Shown here: positions 9,101-18,959 of the stretch, in pieces | Layout of the letters: each line of letters starts with the position of its first letter | Numbering within the stretch: position 1 is the first letter of the stretch | Source of the DNA: Clostridia bacterium | GTDB taxonomy: Bacteria > Bacillota > Clostridia > Christensenellales > Borkfalkiaceae | Assembly (NCBI GenBank): GCA_017616695.1 | Contig: JAFZXN010000032.1 | Span: forward strand, 1 to 64,000 | Direction of reading: 5' to 3' | Length of the DNA: 64,000 nucleotides | Position numbers and translations under genes: made by a program | The notes under the pieces: generated by a model | Told to the model about the DNA's origin: nothing | Seen by the model: only the letters and a program-made list of their open reading frames with translations | Databases searched by the model: none

Positions 9101-12100
9101 CTTCGGGGAGCGTTACCGTTTCGAGGGCGGTACAGCCGTAGAAGGCGTTGTCGCCGATAGTGACGGCGGTACCCGTGCCTTCGAACACGAGGCTCGTCAA
9201 AGAGGTGTTGCCTTTGAACGCACCCGCGGAAACGTTGGTGACGCTTGCCGGGATAGTCAAAGAGTCGACTTCGTGAGTAGCGAAGAGTATCTTCGTAGCG
9301 TTGCCGTTTGAAAGCGAATAGAGAACGTTGCTACTTGCGGTGAACGCCGTGTTGCCTTCGGCAACGGTCATGGTGTTCAAAGCCGTACAACCGGCGAATA
9401 CCATGAAGGACGACGCCGTGCCCATAGTAGTTACCGTGGACGGGATAGCTACCGCTTCGAGGTGTTCGCAGGCGTTGAACGCATAGTCGCCTATCGAGGT
9501 AAGACCTTCGTTCAGGCTCAACGTTGTGATGGCAGCTCCGTCAAACGAATAAGTACCCAAAGATTTGGTCCTTTCGGGAAGTGCGAGAGCGCTTGCACCG
9601 AGGCCTTTGAACGCATAGTTGCCGACGGTAAGATCGGCGGTGCCGCCTTCGGCAAAGGTGATGGCGGTGATGCCCGCGGCGCCCGCGAACGCGTAGTTAC
9701 CTATAGAGGTCACTCTCGCGGGGATATAGAGTTCGCCGTTAAGTTGGCAGGTGTAAGTGGTGGTCGAACCGCCGGGGAGCTTAAAGATTATCAATCCGCC
9801 GCCCGAAGACGTGGAAGTCGTCGAGAACGCATATTCGCCTATCGTAAGGGGCTGAGTGCCGTCTTCGATAGTCAGCGTGTGCATAGCGGTAGTGCCTTTG
9901 AAAGCGTTCTTGCCGATAGACGCCGTTCTGTCGATAACGTTGAACGAAGTCAAAGCGGTACAGCTTTCGAACGCGCTTTCGCCGATAGACAAAGCGTCCG
10001 TGCCGCCGTCAACGAAAGTGACGGAAGAAAGGAGCGTACAACCCTTGAAAGCGTTCTTGCCGATGGAAGTGACGTTCGCGCCGACAGTTACGGCGGAAAG
10101 ACCGGTCCTTCCTTCAAATACGCTTGCGGGGATCTCCGTAGCGGTAGCAAGAAGAGTATACGGGCCTTGCAACGCGTTGGGGTAGAAGAGTATTCTCGTC
10201 TTGTTGTAGTCGTAAACTACGCCGCCGAATCCGTCTTCTTCTTCGGTAGTCGAATAATAATGGGTGTTTTCGGGATCGACCACGACTTTCTTAAGATAGG
10301 TCGTACCGAATACGCCGCCGATAGAGGAAACGTCGCCTACGTTCTTGCCGATATGCAGTTCTCTTATGTAAGAAGTGCCGTTATCCGCGATGAACGCGCC
10401 GTTCTCGTAGTTGATAGCGCCGTAGCTGTCGACGTTGACGGTGATAAGTCTCGGCGTGTTGCCGAATGCGCCCTTGCCGATGGAAACAACGTTGGCGGGG
10501 ATATTGATCTCGGTAAGATTTGACTGACCGTAGAACGCGTACTGACCGATAGACAAAGTTCTGTCGTCGGTAACGCCTTCGAATACGATAGAGGTCATCA
10601 TCGCAGTGGAAGCGTCGGTCATGGCGAACGCGTATTTACCGATGTTGGCAACGTAGCCGGGAACGATAAGCTTAGTTATGTTTCTCGGTCTTAAGAAAGC
10701 GTAATCGTCAACTTTCAGAACGCCCGTCGGGATAGTGAACACGCCGCCTTCCGGTTTGAAGTTTTCGGGAGCGATGATTATCTCGGTGCCGTCGCCCGTG
10801 CAAAGGAGACCGTCTTTCGAGCTGTAGTTTTCGCAACCCGATTCAACGTTGATAGCCTCGAGCTTGGTGCAGTTTTCGAATACTCTCATTCTCTCTTCGC
10901 CGGTAGCGGAGTCGACGTTATTGACGAGCGTCGTCAACCTTGCGGGAAGAGTTATCTCTTCGATCTTCTGGTTGGTCTGGAAAGCGTAATCGCCGATAGT
11001 GAGCGGCAATTCTTCCTGACCTGCGGGAGTCGCGTCGAAGATTATCGAACGGAGATTGGTGTTGTTGAATACTATAGCTTCCGTATCGACGAGCCACACG
11101 CTCGCGGGGATATGGATCTCATAGAAAGCGGAATAAGAAATTGCCCTGAAAGGAATTATCTCGACGAAATCGGGGATATAAAGGACGCCCGTCTTTCCGA
11201 GAGGAACGAAACGGATCTCGATACCGGCGTTTTCGGAAACGGTATTATTATAATAAAGGATACCGTCTTCGGAGAAATAATTGCCCTTATCGGGGTTGTC
11301 GGTCGCGTAAACGTTAATGTTCCTGAGATAATAACAATTCTTGAACGAATGCGTGAGCGGGTGGAACTCCATCGTCTTGATGGTATCGGGGATATTTACT
11401 TCCGTCAAAACAGCGTCTTCAAAACCTTTTGCCTCGATATAGGTAACGGGCTTACCGTTGATCTGCTCGGGAATGGTGATGGTCCTGACGTTGTTGATGA
11501 AGCTGCCCGCTTCAACGGAGTAAGCCGTACCGTTTTCTATCTCGTTGACTTTGAGTATCTCGAGCCAGCCGGCATACAGCTTGGTCGTGGTAAGAAGATC
11601 CCAGTTGTTGACGTAGTTACCGTTTTCGTCGGCTATCTTGACGCCTTCGGCTTTGTCTTCGGTGTACCAACCGGTAAACAGCATCAGCCCGTCTTTGGAT
11701 TCGAGAGCGGGGAGATCGTAATAGCTGCCGTAGGTGATATCGACGACTTCGGTATCGTAACCGTTGCCGTAAACGAGCGTTACGGGGATATCGGCGTAAG
11801 TCCATTTGGCGTAGACGGTAAGATCTTCCGCGCCGAACGTAGCCTGTTTATACTTGTTGCCGCCCATACCTGCCGTTTCGGTAGCATACCAGCCGCCGAA
11901 TACGTGGCCGTCGTAAGTAGGAGCCGCGAGCATAGCAACGTCGCCCTCTGCGAAATATTCGTTTGCGAGAGCTTCGCCGCCGTTAACGACGTAAGTAAGT
12001 TCGTAAGCGTAAACGGTGATAGTCTGTTCGTGACCGTCGCCGTAACCTACGGTAATGGTGTTGTCGCCTTTTTTGGCGAGCGCGAGCGGAGCGGAAGTAC

Positions 12101-13715
12101 CGTTTACCGCGTAAGCGTCGCTATCGTTGAGTTTGACGTAATATTCGTCAACGCCGTAAACCGCGTTCCAGGTAATAGCCTTATCGGAATACGCAAGGCC
12201 CGTGACGTTTGCGGTCGTTACGGTAACGGCCTCGGAATAGTAAGAAGCGTTCGCGCCGTTGGCTTTTACCGCTATAGCGGTATCGGCGGTAATGGCGGGA
12301 AGTTCGTAAGAAGTTCCTGCGACTTCGTATTCGGCATCGCCGACTTTGAGCGTGTAGCCCGTAGCGCCTTCAACGGCGTTCCAGGAAGCTACGTTGCCGC
12401 TTACGGCAAGCCCGGAAGGAGAGGCAAGCTCCTGTTTTTCGTAGGTGAGCGAAGCATAACTCGGGTTGTAACGGGCACGGAAAGCTCCGACGGTCACGTT
12501 AAGAGTGCCGCTTGCTTCAAGTACGGAAAGGCTGTTGGTCGAAACCAGATAATTGTCGCCGTTTACCGATACGGAGTAATATTCCGCGCCGTCGACGGCG
12601 TTCCAGGTTAGATAGCCGTTAGTAACGGTAAGGCCGCTTATAGGAGCCATTTCGTTGTTCAGAACGACTTCGCGCGAATACGAGGGGGCTTTACCTTCGG
12701 CGTATGCCGTAACGGTGAAGCTGATACCGCCTTCTTTCATTTCGCAAGCGCTGAAATCGTAATAGGTGTTTGCGCCGAGATCGATAAGACCGTGATTGTG
12801 GTCTTCGTTGCCGCATTCTATCGAAAGATAATACTTTTCGGCTCCGGGAACACCGTCGAAATACAACAAGCTGTCGTTTTCGATGTTGAAATGGGTAACG
12901 CGTGCCAAAGCTTTATTCCTATAATAAGCCGTGGCGGTAACTCTGCCTATCCTGACGGAAACGACGTAGTTGCCCGCGGCGGCGTCGGCAAAGTTATATT
13001 CGTAATAAGGAGCCTGCGTGGAATAAACGTATTCCTCGCCGTCGGGATTAGTTACGGTAACGTAATAAGTCTGGTTGGCGCCTTTTGCCTGCCAGCTGAT
13101 CTTATCGGACGTTACGGAGACCATATCGCCGTCGCTTGCCCATACGGCAAAGAGCTTGACGTCTTCGAATATCTCGCGGCCGTCGAACTTCGCGGTGAGC
13201 ATATCTTCGTCGTTATAATCGCTCATCCACCAACCGACGAACGTATCGCCTTCTCTTTCGGGAGCGGGCATATTGTAAATGTACCCTTCGGCAGTCCTGT
13301 CGGTCGCATATACTTCGCCGTTAACTATATATTCGACGTTGAAGTCGTTAGCGCGATATTCTGCAAAACGAGCGTATATAGTAGTGTTTCCGGTTATCGG
13401 TGATGAGAAATCGTACTCGGCGTTAAAGCCCGCGTCGGCATACCAGCCGACGAAAACGTAGCCCGTTTTTTCGGGCGCTTCGGGCGCCGATACCGCTTTC
13501 CCTTCAGTCACGGTCTGCGACGAGACCGCCGTGCCGCCGTCCGTATTGAAGTTGACGACGTAACGAGCGGGCGTGGGAATCACCGACTCTGCTACGCTGT
13601 CACTTACAGACGTGTCGTTCGTGGGTTCGGAATCGCAGGCTGCAAAAGCTACGGACGTAAGCGCCATAGTCATCAAAAGCACAGCCACACGAAGCAAACT
13701 CTTCTTGACTTTCAT
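6141..13715 (-). CDS. Giant BspA-like LRR surface lipoprotein with InlB/Flg_new repeats (2524 aa)
   Basis: Predicted exported lipoprotein: a basic N-terminus, a hydrophobic stretch and a lipobox-like AFAAC with Cys26. Two InlB/Flg_new repeats (about residues 50-190, ending in VGWYAD and VGWWMSD) come first. Beta-rich, fibronectin-III-like segments follow (about 200-565), marked by repeated WNAV motifs. Two more InlB-like repeats occur at about 575-715 (GGWYAT, TGWYTED). From about 735 to 2470 lie dozens of BspA/LRR_5 units of roughly 23 residues with the pattern IGxxAFxGCxxLxxVxLPEG. The last 55 residues are not LRR. BspA-type proteins mediate adhesion or protein-protein contacts, so a host- or partner-binding surface role is likely. 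No LPxTG is visible; anchoring would be by lipid. A perfect AGGAGGT and a strong promoter (13794-13822) support the start. Confidence 0.92.
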   Translation of the reverse strand: MKVKKSLLRVAVLLMTMALTSVAFAACDSEPTNDTSVSDSVAESVIPTPARYVVNFNTDGGTAVSSQTVTEGKAVSAPEAPEKTGYVFVGWYADAGFNAEYDFSSPITGNTTIYARFAEYRANDFNVEYIVNGEVYATDRTAEGYIYNMPAPEREGDTFVGWWMSDYNDEDMLTAKFDGREIFEDVKLFAVWASDGDMVSVTSDKISWQAKGANQTYYVTVTNPDGEEYVYSTQAPYYEYNFADAAAGNYVVSVRIGRVTATAYYRNKALARVTHFNIENDSLLYFDGVPGAEKYYLSIECGNEDHNHGLIDLGANTYYDFSACEMKEGGISFTVTAYAEGKAPSYSREVVLNNEMAPISGLTVTNGYLTWNAVDGAEYYSVSVNGDNYLVSTNSLSVLEASGTLNVTVGAFRARYNPSYASLTYEKQELASPSGLAVSGNVASWNAVEGATGYTLKVGDAEYEVAGTSYELPAITADTAIAVKANGANASYYSEAVTVTTANVTGLAYSDKAITWNAVYGVDEYYVKLNDSDAYAVNGTSAPLALAKKGDNTITVGYGDGHEQTITVYAYELTYVVNGGEALANEYFAEGDVAMLAAPTYDGHVFGGWYATETAGMGGNKYKQATFGAEDLTVYAKWTYADIPVTLVYGNGYDTEVVDITYGSYYDLPALESKDGLMLFTGWYTEDKAEGVKIADENGNYVNNWDLLTTTKLYAGWLEILKVNEIENGTAYSVEAGSFINNVRTITIPEQINGKPVTYIEAKGFEDAVLTEVNIPDTIKTMEFHPLTHSFKNCYYLRNINVYATDNPDKGNYFSEDGILYYNNTVSENAGIEIRFVPLGKTGVLYIPDFVEIIPFRAISYSAFYEIHIPASVWLVDTEAIVFNNTNLRSIIFDATPAGQEELPLTIGDYAFQTNQKIEEITLPARLTTLVNNVDSATGEERMRVFENCTKLEAINVESGCENYSSKDGLLCTGDGTEIIIAPENFKPEGGVFTIPTGVLKVDDYAFLRPRNITKLIVPGYVANIGKYAFAMTDASTAMMTSIVFEGVTDDRTLSIGQYAFYGQSNLTEINIPANVVSIGKGAFGNTPRLITVNVDSYGAINYENGAFIADNGTSYIRELHIGKNVGDVSSIGGVFGTTYLKKVVVDPENTHYYSTTEEEDGFGGVVYDYNKTRILFYPNALQGPYTLLATATEIPASVFEGRTGLSAVTVGANVTSIGKNAFKGCTLLSSVTFVDGGTDALSIGESAFESCTALTSFNVIDRTASIGKNAFKGTTAMHTLTIEDGTQPLTIGEYAFSTTSTSSGGGLIIFKLPGGSTTTYTCQLNGELYIPARVTSIGNYAFAGAAGITAITFAEGGTADLTVGNYAFKGLGASALALPERTKSLGTYSFDGAAITTLSLNEGLTSIGDYAFNACEHLEAVAIPSTVTTMGTASSFMVFAGCTALNTMTVAEGNTAFTASSNVLYSLSNGNATKILFATHEVDSLTIPASVTNVSAGAFKGNTSLTSLVFEGTGTAVTIGDNAFYGCTALETVTLPEGLTTIGAFAFKNCTALTAVNIPSTVTTISKGAFFGCSALATLTFAEGGTSALTIQGSTAPMMGSAEWGGVFSGTAISEVTFPARTKDVGANAFSDSRTTGVSSNATATAAPLTTVTFKTPLDGITLTIGNYAFSNTTLEQVIFEDGVNLTTIGQYTFRNTNLTSITVPASVTKIDQYAFYGCAQLTTVTLPDAALASIGNSAFANSGLTSFSFPETTASKLTLGTNLFNGCANLTYMYLSSKVTTLVGLLDGCTSVTSMAISGDNTNLYMNNGVIYNGQRTAILLIVGQVVGALDIPEGVEEIGEGAFSAQAGITSVTVPASVKTIGATAFKGCTGITSFIIADDADLTTIGDNAFEGDVNMATFSFGANSKVTSLGKYAFKSCGFSEITLPAGVTYVSEGLFDSEKQTSSSTSLPYGAVTNPCKIERVTYLGTISYIDKYAFRGCIYLQEINIPDTVTYIGWNAFNYCYGVTSLKLPAHDLSFEAGTAYFTYMYNLESVVVPEGMTTLPSYMFDGCTALTSVTLPSTLETFNSYTFRGCTALETVTLPEGVKTLGANMFLNCTALTSVNIPVGVTAIPNYCFQNTGITSITLGDTVTSVGTSAFQNCTSLVSADLGNGVTTLGNNVFYGCSALETVTLPSGIGTIPQSMFNKCSALELVTIPDSVASIGTTAFASSGVKEVRIGAGVSSITSGAFGSCASLEKFVVSANNPYYYSDAEGILYDSDNVIVLFPSGKSGEVTIAAGAVLGEGVFMSCTLITKVTLPEGLLAVPKNTFKSCTALEEVVLPSTITNIGESAFEGCSLLTSVNIPEGVTVIGKYAFKGCTVLGNVTLPENLASLGAYAFQNAKAITAIEIPAGITTIDANTFDGCTALTSVTLHEGLTTLCADCFKGCTAIAELYMPSTFNNIVKGNQDSSGGLIPRFKIIGPGGGGTTTVVNPFTNWTASQKIYVTYASANDLPTALAVLKNTTNVKAQVIYGYTPGQD

Positions 13716-13991
13716 ATATCTACCTCCTGTTTCGGCGGGCTACTCTTAAAAGAATAAATACCCGCAAATTTTATCCAAAATAAATATTTTTTAATTATAA
13801 ACCAAAGCGACGTTATTGTAAAGCTTTTTAGTAGTGAAAACGCAAAAAACCGCCTAAAACGGCACAATTTACGCCGATTTTTTGAATTTGTGCGCTCGGT
13901 GCTTACAAGTTTACCGTATTTGTTTTTGGTCGGCGGAGACGCTCGGTTTTACCTTTTTAATAAAAGCAAAAAGTCGTCTTTTAATTTACGG
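13716..13991. other. Gap between the two giant surface genes
   Basis: This gap holds the promoter of the 2524-codon gene (13794-13822). Nothing else is convincing. No strong terminator for the upstream 1655-codon gene is seen, so read-through is possible. Confidence 0.5.
13794..13822 (-). promoter_or_regulatory. Promoter of the 2524-aa LRR gene
   Basis: On the minus strand TTTACA (13817-13822), a 17-base spacer and TATAAT (13794-13799) lie about 79 bases before the start codon. This gives the giant gene its own transcript. Confidence 0.72.
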
Positions 13992-16900
13992 TCAAGCCTT
14001 TTTTATCGTCAGAACGCCGCCTGATACCGTAAGAACGTAGCCGTCGCCCGAAGAAAGCGTAACGGTATACGAAGAGGTTTCGTCGTCGTATTCGCATTCG
14101 GTTACGTAGTAAGATGAACCGTCTTTATAAAGATAATAAACGCGGCCGTCCGCACCTATATCCGCATAGTCCGCGCCGTTTGACGCGTAGACCGTCTGAA
14201 CGGCAAGTTCGGTAACGGTAAGCCCCGAATATACGGGCACGGTATCTTCTTCGCCGACGTCTCCGCCGCCCGCGGTCGTCAGATCGAGCTTATAATAAAC
14301 GGCGGTGTCATATTTTCCGTTTGCGGCGGCGTGTCTTGAAACGTAATACCAGGAGCCGGCTATTCTGAACGCCGCGTCGGCTTTGACGTTTTCTTCGCCT
14401 TTTTTGAGAGCAAAGGAATATATATTGCCCTTACTTATCATAGTGTGTTCGCTGAAAACGACCGTTTCCGTTTCGAGCGTGTAATTATCGCAGCTTAATT
14501 CCTGAACGCGGGTAAAGGCGTACACGGCAAAACCGTAGGCGCGGAAATTAGCTTGATAAACGAGCATAAAGTGCAACCTGTATAAATAGCCGTCTTTTCC
14601 CGTAGCCTCGGCGTGTAAAAAGTTTTCCGAAGTTGCGGTGACAGGCTTACCGTCGAACGCTACCGCGTCCCCGTTCGTATCGACGAGCGAAATACCTTTG
14701 CCGAAATTCGTTTCAAGGTGAGCTTCGCTCTCTTCGCCGTCCTCTGTAAAGTCGTAAATAAGTTCGACGACTCCGTTTTCGTTCTCATAGGCTGTCGCCG
14801 AACTCGCGCCGCGGAAGGTGTACACGCGATAGAGGTTATCCATATAGGTATAAGACGTAAACGAACGCACCCTGCTCATTCCGACAAGCTCGTATTTACT
14901 TAAACTTTCGCCGTCGTCGTTTACGCCCTGATAATCGAGGTCGAGGTCAAAGCGGTAGTAGGACGAATTGCCCGCGTTTATAAGCGCGTAGACTTCGTAT
15001 CCGCCGCCGTTTTTCAGACGCCTGACGACCGTGCAATCGGCGACCGTCGTAAACGTGCGATCGGCGCCTTGAACGTTAGTCAAGACCATCTGTCCTTGAA
15101 CGCTGAATTCCTGATTGCCGTCGGGAATAAACGTCACGGAAGAGATCACCGTATCGACGAGCGTATTGCCGCGTTTCGTTTTAAAAACGTAATTCTGCGT
15201 ATTGCCCGTCCTTGCGAACGTTATCCTTAAAACGGAGTTGCTTATATAAACTTGCCCGTCGTATGGCTTTTCCTTTTCGGTCAGCACGCCGAAATTTTCG
15301 GCGACGAAACCGTATTCGTTGGCTGTGGGATCGTTTGCGTCGCGGTGATAAAGGATAACGTCGTCGCCTTCCATATTATAATAATACGTCACCGCCTCGC
15401 CGTTTTTACTGAATACCGCAAGGCCGTATTGCGAAAACAAAAGCGTCTGGAGATCGTGAGTGTAAAATCCCCTCGCCGTAAGGTCCTTGGGCGTAGCGCT
15501 GCCGCTTTCGTTGTCGTAATCGTAAACGCGGGCGTTAGTACCGTCGGACGCGACGAAGTAAAGCATACTGCCCGTTATAAGCATATATTTGCCGTAAGTC
15601 TTCTGACCGTCGCTGCCGTAACCGACGGCCCCGCCTACGTCGTCGAGAACGAGCGTAGACCAATCGGTCGGATCGACATAAGTTCTCTTCGCGCTTGAAC
15701 GGACGACGTACGCCGCGAGGTAATCCGCGCCCGAATAAGCTATAGTTGAAAGGCGCAACGTAACGGTCATTTCGGCGTTGCCGTCGGTATAGCGTAAAGT
15801 TATCCCGTCGCCGTCGATCTGATAGTCGGCGTTATCGTCTATCGTCTCCTTGTCTCCGCCTTCCGTCACGCGGGACACTTCGGCGTTGCCGTAACCGTCG
15901 AATTTGACCATTGCCTTTATGCCGCCGTTATCCACGAGAACTCTTTCCGAATACTCGTCGCCGCGCTTTTTAAAGGACGCGCCGCTGATATCGAAACAGT
16001 ATCTTGAGCCGTCGGCAATAAGGACGACCGCGTCGTCTTCGTTTACCGTATAAGTCCCGCGATAGGTCGTGCCGGAAACGTCCGTCCATTCGGCGTCGAA
16101 GGAATAGCCGTCCAAAGTGAGCCTGCCTTCCGAAGAAGAGAAAGTTCCGCAAGTTTCGCCGCATTCGGTAAAGCAAGCCGTTCCGCTTAGCGTAAGCCTG
16201 ATAAGATCGAACTTCATGCCGTCGGCGGTGAAAGTATATACGGGCGTATCGAAAGGCGTAGCTTGTTCTTTCAATGAGTAAGTACCCGTGATCGTATCGT
16301 CGCCCGTTTTGAGCTCCGCGCCGCCTTTGCCGTCAAAGCGCAGGGTAACGCCGCCGTCGATAGTGCCGTCGGCTTTTCTCAGATACGCGGTAAACGGTGG
16401 TTCGGACAGTTTCACGAACGTATCGCCGTCTGTCTCGAAAGCGTAAACGCCGTTTTCTGCGGTAACGCAGACTATGCCGTCGGATATCGTATACGTTCCC
16501 GACAGCTCTTCGCTGCCTTTTAAGCTTGCCATGCCCGCCACGAGAACGAGCGTGGAGCCGTCGGCGGAAGTATAAACGCTCGTATTATCGAAAGTTTCGC
16601 TGCCGACAGCGTAAGAATACCAATAGTTGACGGGCAGCTGCGAACCGTTCATATTGTAAGTATCGAGAGCAAAAGTAAACCCGTCGACCTCGTTAAGATC
16701 GACGACGTAAGTGTTTATCGTCACGTTGAAGCGGTCGGTAACGGTAAAGGTGTATCTTTTCGTTTGCTCGTCGTAAACGGCGGTACCCTTTGCGGCAAGC
16801 AGATATTCCGAAGGAGACGTGTTCGTCCTTCCGTAAACGAGGACTTTACCGTCCGCATCGTCGCCGAAAACGAGCAAAGGATAATAATATACGCCGTTTT

Positions 16901-18959
16901 CGTCTTTATAATAGTATTCGGCGTAATCCGAAGTCTTCAAAGAAAACAGATAGTGCGTTACCGTTTCTTCTCCCTCGGCGACCTCGCCCGCCGAAGTCGT
17001 TTCGGTCACCGTTTCCGTTAAGAATTTAAACGTTTTGTCGCCCAAAGTCATATTGACGATATATCCGTCGAAAACGGAAGTAGAAACCGTGTAATAGCCC
17101 GTGTACGCGTTACCCGCGCCGTCGTCGTATATAGCTACGGAAGCTCCGTCGAGCGTCAAAGAGGCGTCACCCGAAACGAATTTTTTATCGAGAGCCTCGT
17201 TGTAGTAGAAATATCCGTTCAGGCCGCCGTCGTCAAAAAGCTTGGCGGAAAACACGGACATTCCGGACGTAGTAGTCAAAGCTATGATACCTTCGTCGGC
17301 GTCGTAAGAATAATCGTAAGTTACGGTAGAAGAGCCGTTATCGAACGTAGCTTTGCCGAAGCCGTTCAAAGTAAGCCCGTAAGAAGCCTCGTAACGGATA
17401 ACGCCGTTGCCGCTGACGAAATAGCGGGCAAGCGTTCCCAAAGCGCATTCTTCTTCGTTCCTTACCCTGAAAGCGGGGGTGGCAACGCCGTCCTCGTTCA
17501 TTACCGAGCCGCGGATAAAGCGCAGAGTCTTTCCGCTCAGCTCGCCTTCCGTGAATTTTGCGATATACACGCCGTCTTCTATAACGTAAGTTCCGTCCGA
17601 AGTCTTGTCAGAGCCGCCGCCTTCGAATACGGAATAGGTTATGCCGTTATATTCGTCGAAATATATCTTGACGTTTTCGTTCAAAGCGGCGGTAGCTGCG
17701 TCGTACATTACGGCTGAAGATTCGGCTCTGTCGCCGTTGCCGTAAACGTAAGTTCCGTCGTTTAAAAGATTGCCGTAGAGTATCTCTTCGGTACTGCCGT
17801 CTATCTCGGCAAAGAAAACGAATGACCTGTCGCGTTTATTGTATTTCCCTTTGAAAAAGACGTTGCCCCTCGAAAGGTAAATATTTTTGTCGTCCTCGCT
17901 TATTAGGTAGATATAATCGTCGCCGCCGAACATATTCGAGTAGCCCCGTTTCCATACGGCGAACAGCGACGTGTTTTTAGAAGGCGTGAACGACGCGGCT
18001 TCCGTCACGTCCGTTTCGTCCTTGTTGTATAACAGATTATTTATACTGTTCGTAGAATAAACGACCTCGCCGCCGCTCGAGGTGGCCCAACCCGCGAGAT
18101 AATACCCTTCAAACGAAAAGCACGTTGAATAAACGGTAACGCTGTCGCCGTAAATGACGGTCTCGCGTATAACGTCGGTCGTTCCGTCGGGATAATCGGC
18201 GTAATAACCGAGGTCGAAAGTCTTTCTGTCAAAGTACATTACGAGACGATTCGCGCCCCCGTCTGTAACGGTGAGCGACAAAACGTTGTCCGCGTGGTCT
18301 ATAGCCGTAAATCCGTCCATATCCTTTTCGGCTCGGACAATCGCCCCCGCATAAGCGTAATACGTTTCGCTGTCGGCGGAGCTTAATTCGTACCCGTCGA
18401 GCGAACGGTTTTGCTCGTAAACGGCGAGCGTATAAGGTATCATATATTCGGCTTTTAAGGTTATATCCGAATTAATCGCGTAAGAAGGAGCGAGATCCGC
18501 GCCGTTCAATCGCCATGCGCCGAACTTGTATCCGTCTTTTTGCGCTTCAACGGACGAAACGGCGGCGGCTACTTTAGCGCCCTCGCGTAAGCTTATAGAA
18601 GATATCGCGTTGCCGCCGTCGGTATCGAAAGCGACGGTATATAACTTCGTCCAGGCGGCGTAATAGGTCTTGTTGTTGGTAACGGTAACTTTCGTGCCCG
18701 CGGGTATGGCGGCGCCCGAAAGCTCGGCGTTGTCGAACCACCCGTCGAAAGCGTAACCGCTCTTTTCGGGTTCGGGAAGCACGAACTCGCCGTTTTTATC
18801 GACTTCCGCAGTCGCAGCGGCGACGTTGCCGCCGTTTATCTCGAGTTCTACCTTGACTTTTGAATTACTGCCGCCGACAGCGAGAATTACCGCAACGGCA
18901 ATACCGACCGCCGCGACGGGAATAAGTACCGATAACAATATTTTAAGTGATTTTTTCAT
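13992..18959 (-). CDS. Large membrane-anchored extracellular protein with InlB repeats and beta-repeat array (1655 aa)
   Basis: A short basic N-terminus and one hydrophobic helix (about residues 4-30) without a lipobox suggest a signal anchor. Two InlB/Flg_new-like repeats follow (about 35-165, with FDGWFDN and FGAWRLN). The remaining 1400 or so residues are beta-rich, with a recurring unit of roughly 60-90 residues containing LTLDGFGxA, a GTYT/GYYT turn, IxLT and a closing FxF. I do not recognise this repeat as a named family. It resembles stacked lipocalin-like or beta-propeller-like modules, but that is a guess. The ATG at 18959 is preferred over an ATG 17 codons upstream, because the signal helix starts there and TGAGG precedes it. 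It lies between the giant LRR gene and the right inverted-repeat arm, in the same orientation as its neighbours. Function unknown; an extracellular binding role is inferred. Confidence 0.85.
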   Translation of the reverse strand: MKKSLKILLSVLIPVAAVGIAVAVILAVGGSNSKVKVELEINGGNVAAATAEVDKNGEFVLPEPEKSGYAFDGWFDNAELSGAAIPAGTKVTVTNNKTYYAAWTKLYTVAFDTDGGNAISSISLREGAKVAAAVSSVEAQKDGYKFGAWRLNGADLAPSYAINSDITLKAEYMIPYTLAVYEQNRSLDGYELSSADSETYYAYAGAIVRAEKDMDGFTAIDHADNVLSLTVTDGGANRLVMYFDRKTFDLGYYADYPDGTTDVIRETVIYGDSVTVYSTCFSFEGYYLAGWATSSGGEVVYSTNSINNLLYNKDETDVTEAASFTPSKNTSLFAVWKRGYSNMFGGDDYIYLISEDDKNIYLSRGNVFFKGKYNKRDRSFVFFAEIDGSTEEILYGNLLNDGTYVYGNGDRAESSAVMYDAATAALNENVKIYFDEYNGITYSVFEGGGSDKTSDGTYVIEDGVYIAKFTEGELSGKTLRFIRGSVMNEDGVATPAFRVRNEEECALGTLARYFVSGNGVIRYEASYGLTLNGFGKATFDNGSSTVTYDYSYDADEGIIALTTTSGMSVFSAKLFDDGGLNGYFYYNEALDKKFVSGDASLTLDGASVAIYDDGAGNAYTGYYTVSTSVFDGYIVNMTLGDKTFKFLTETVTETTSAGEVAEGEETVTHYLFSLKTSDYAEYYYKDENGVYYYPLLVFGDDADGKVLVYGRTNTSPSEYLLAAKGTAVYDEQTKRYTFTVTDRFNVTINTYVVDLNEVDGFTFALDTYNMNGSQLPVNYWYSYAVGSETFDNTSVYTSADGSTLVLVAGMASLKGSEELSGTYTISDGIVCVTAENGVYAFETDGDTFVKLSEPPFTAYLRKADGTIDGGVTLRFDGKGGAELKTGDDTITGTYSLKEQATPFDTPVYTFTADGMKFDLIRLTLSGTACFTECGETCGTFSSSEGRLTLDGYSFDAEWTDVSGTTYRGTYTVNEDDAVVLIADGSRYCFDISGASFKKRGDEYSERVLVDNGGIKAMVKFDGYGNAEVSRVTEGGDKETIDDNADYQIDGDGITLRYTDGNAEMTVTLRLSTIAYSGADYLAAYVVRSSAKRTYVDPTDWSTLVLDDVGGAVGYGSDGQKTYGKYMLITGSMLYFVASDGTNARVYDYDNESGSATPKDLTARGFYTHDLQTLLFSQYGLAVFSKNGEAVTYYYNMEGDDVILYHRDANDPTANEYGFVAENFGVLTEKEKPYDGQVYISNSVLRITFARTGNTQNYVFKTKRGNTLVDTVISSVTFIPDGNQEFSVQGQMVLTNVQGADRTFTTVADCTVVRRLKNGGGYEVYALINAGNSSYYRFDLDLDYQGVNDDGESLSKYELVGMSRVRSFTSYTYMDNLYRVYTFRGASSATAYENENGVVELIYDFTEDGEESEAHLETNFGKGISLVDTNGDAVAFDGKPVTATSENFLHAEATGKDGYLYRLHFMLVYQANFRAYGFAVYAFTRVQELSCDNYTLETETVVFSEHTMISKGNIYSFALKKGEENVKADAAFRIAGSWYYVSRHAAANGKYDTAVYYKLDLTTAGGGDVGEEDTVPVYSGLTVTELAVQTVYASNGADYADIGADGRVYYLYKDGSSYYVTECEYDDETSSYTVTLSSGDGYVLTVSGGVLTIKKA

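Noticed and set aside
8265..12611. Several long plus-strand frames (for example 8265-9311, 9462-10523 and 11112-12611) inside the giant LRR gene
   Set aside because: Repetitive LRR codons leave the opposite strand open. The translations are periodic shadows without any start signals.
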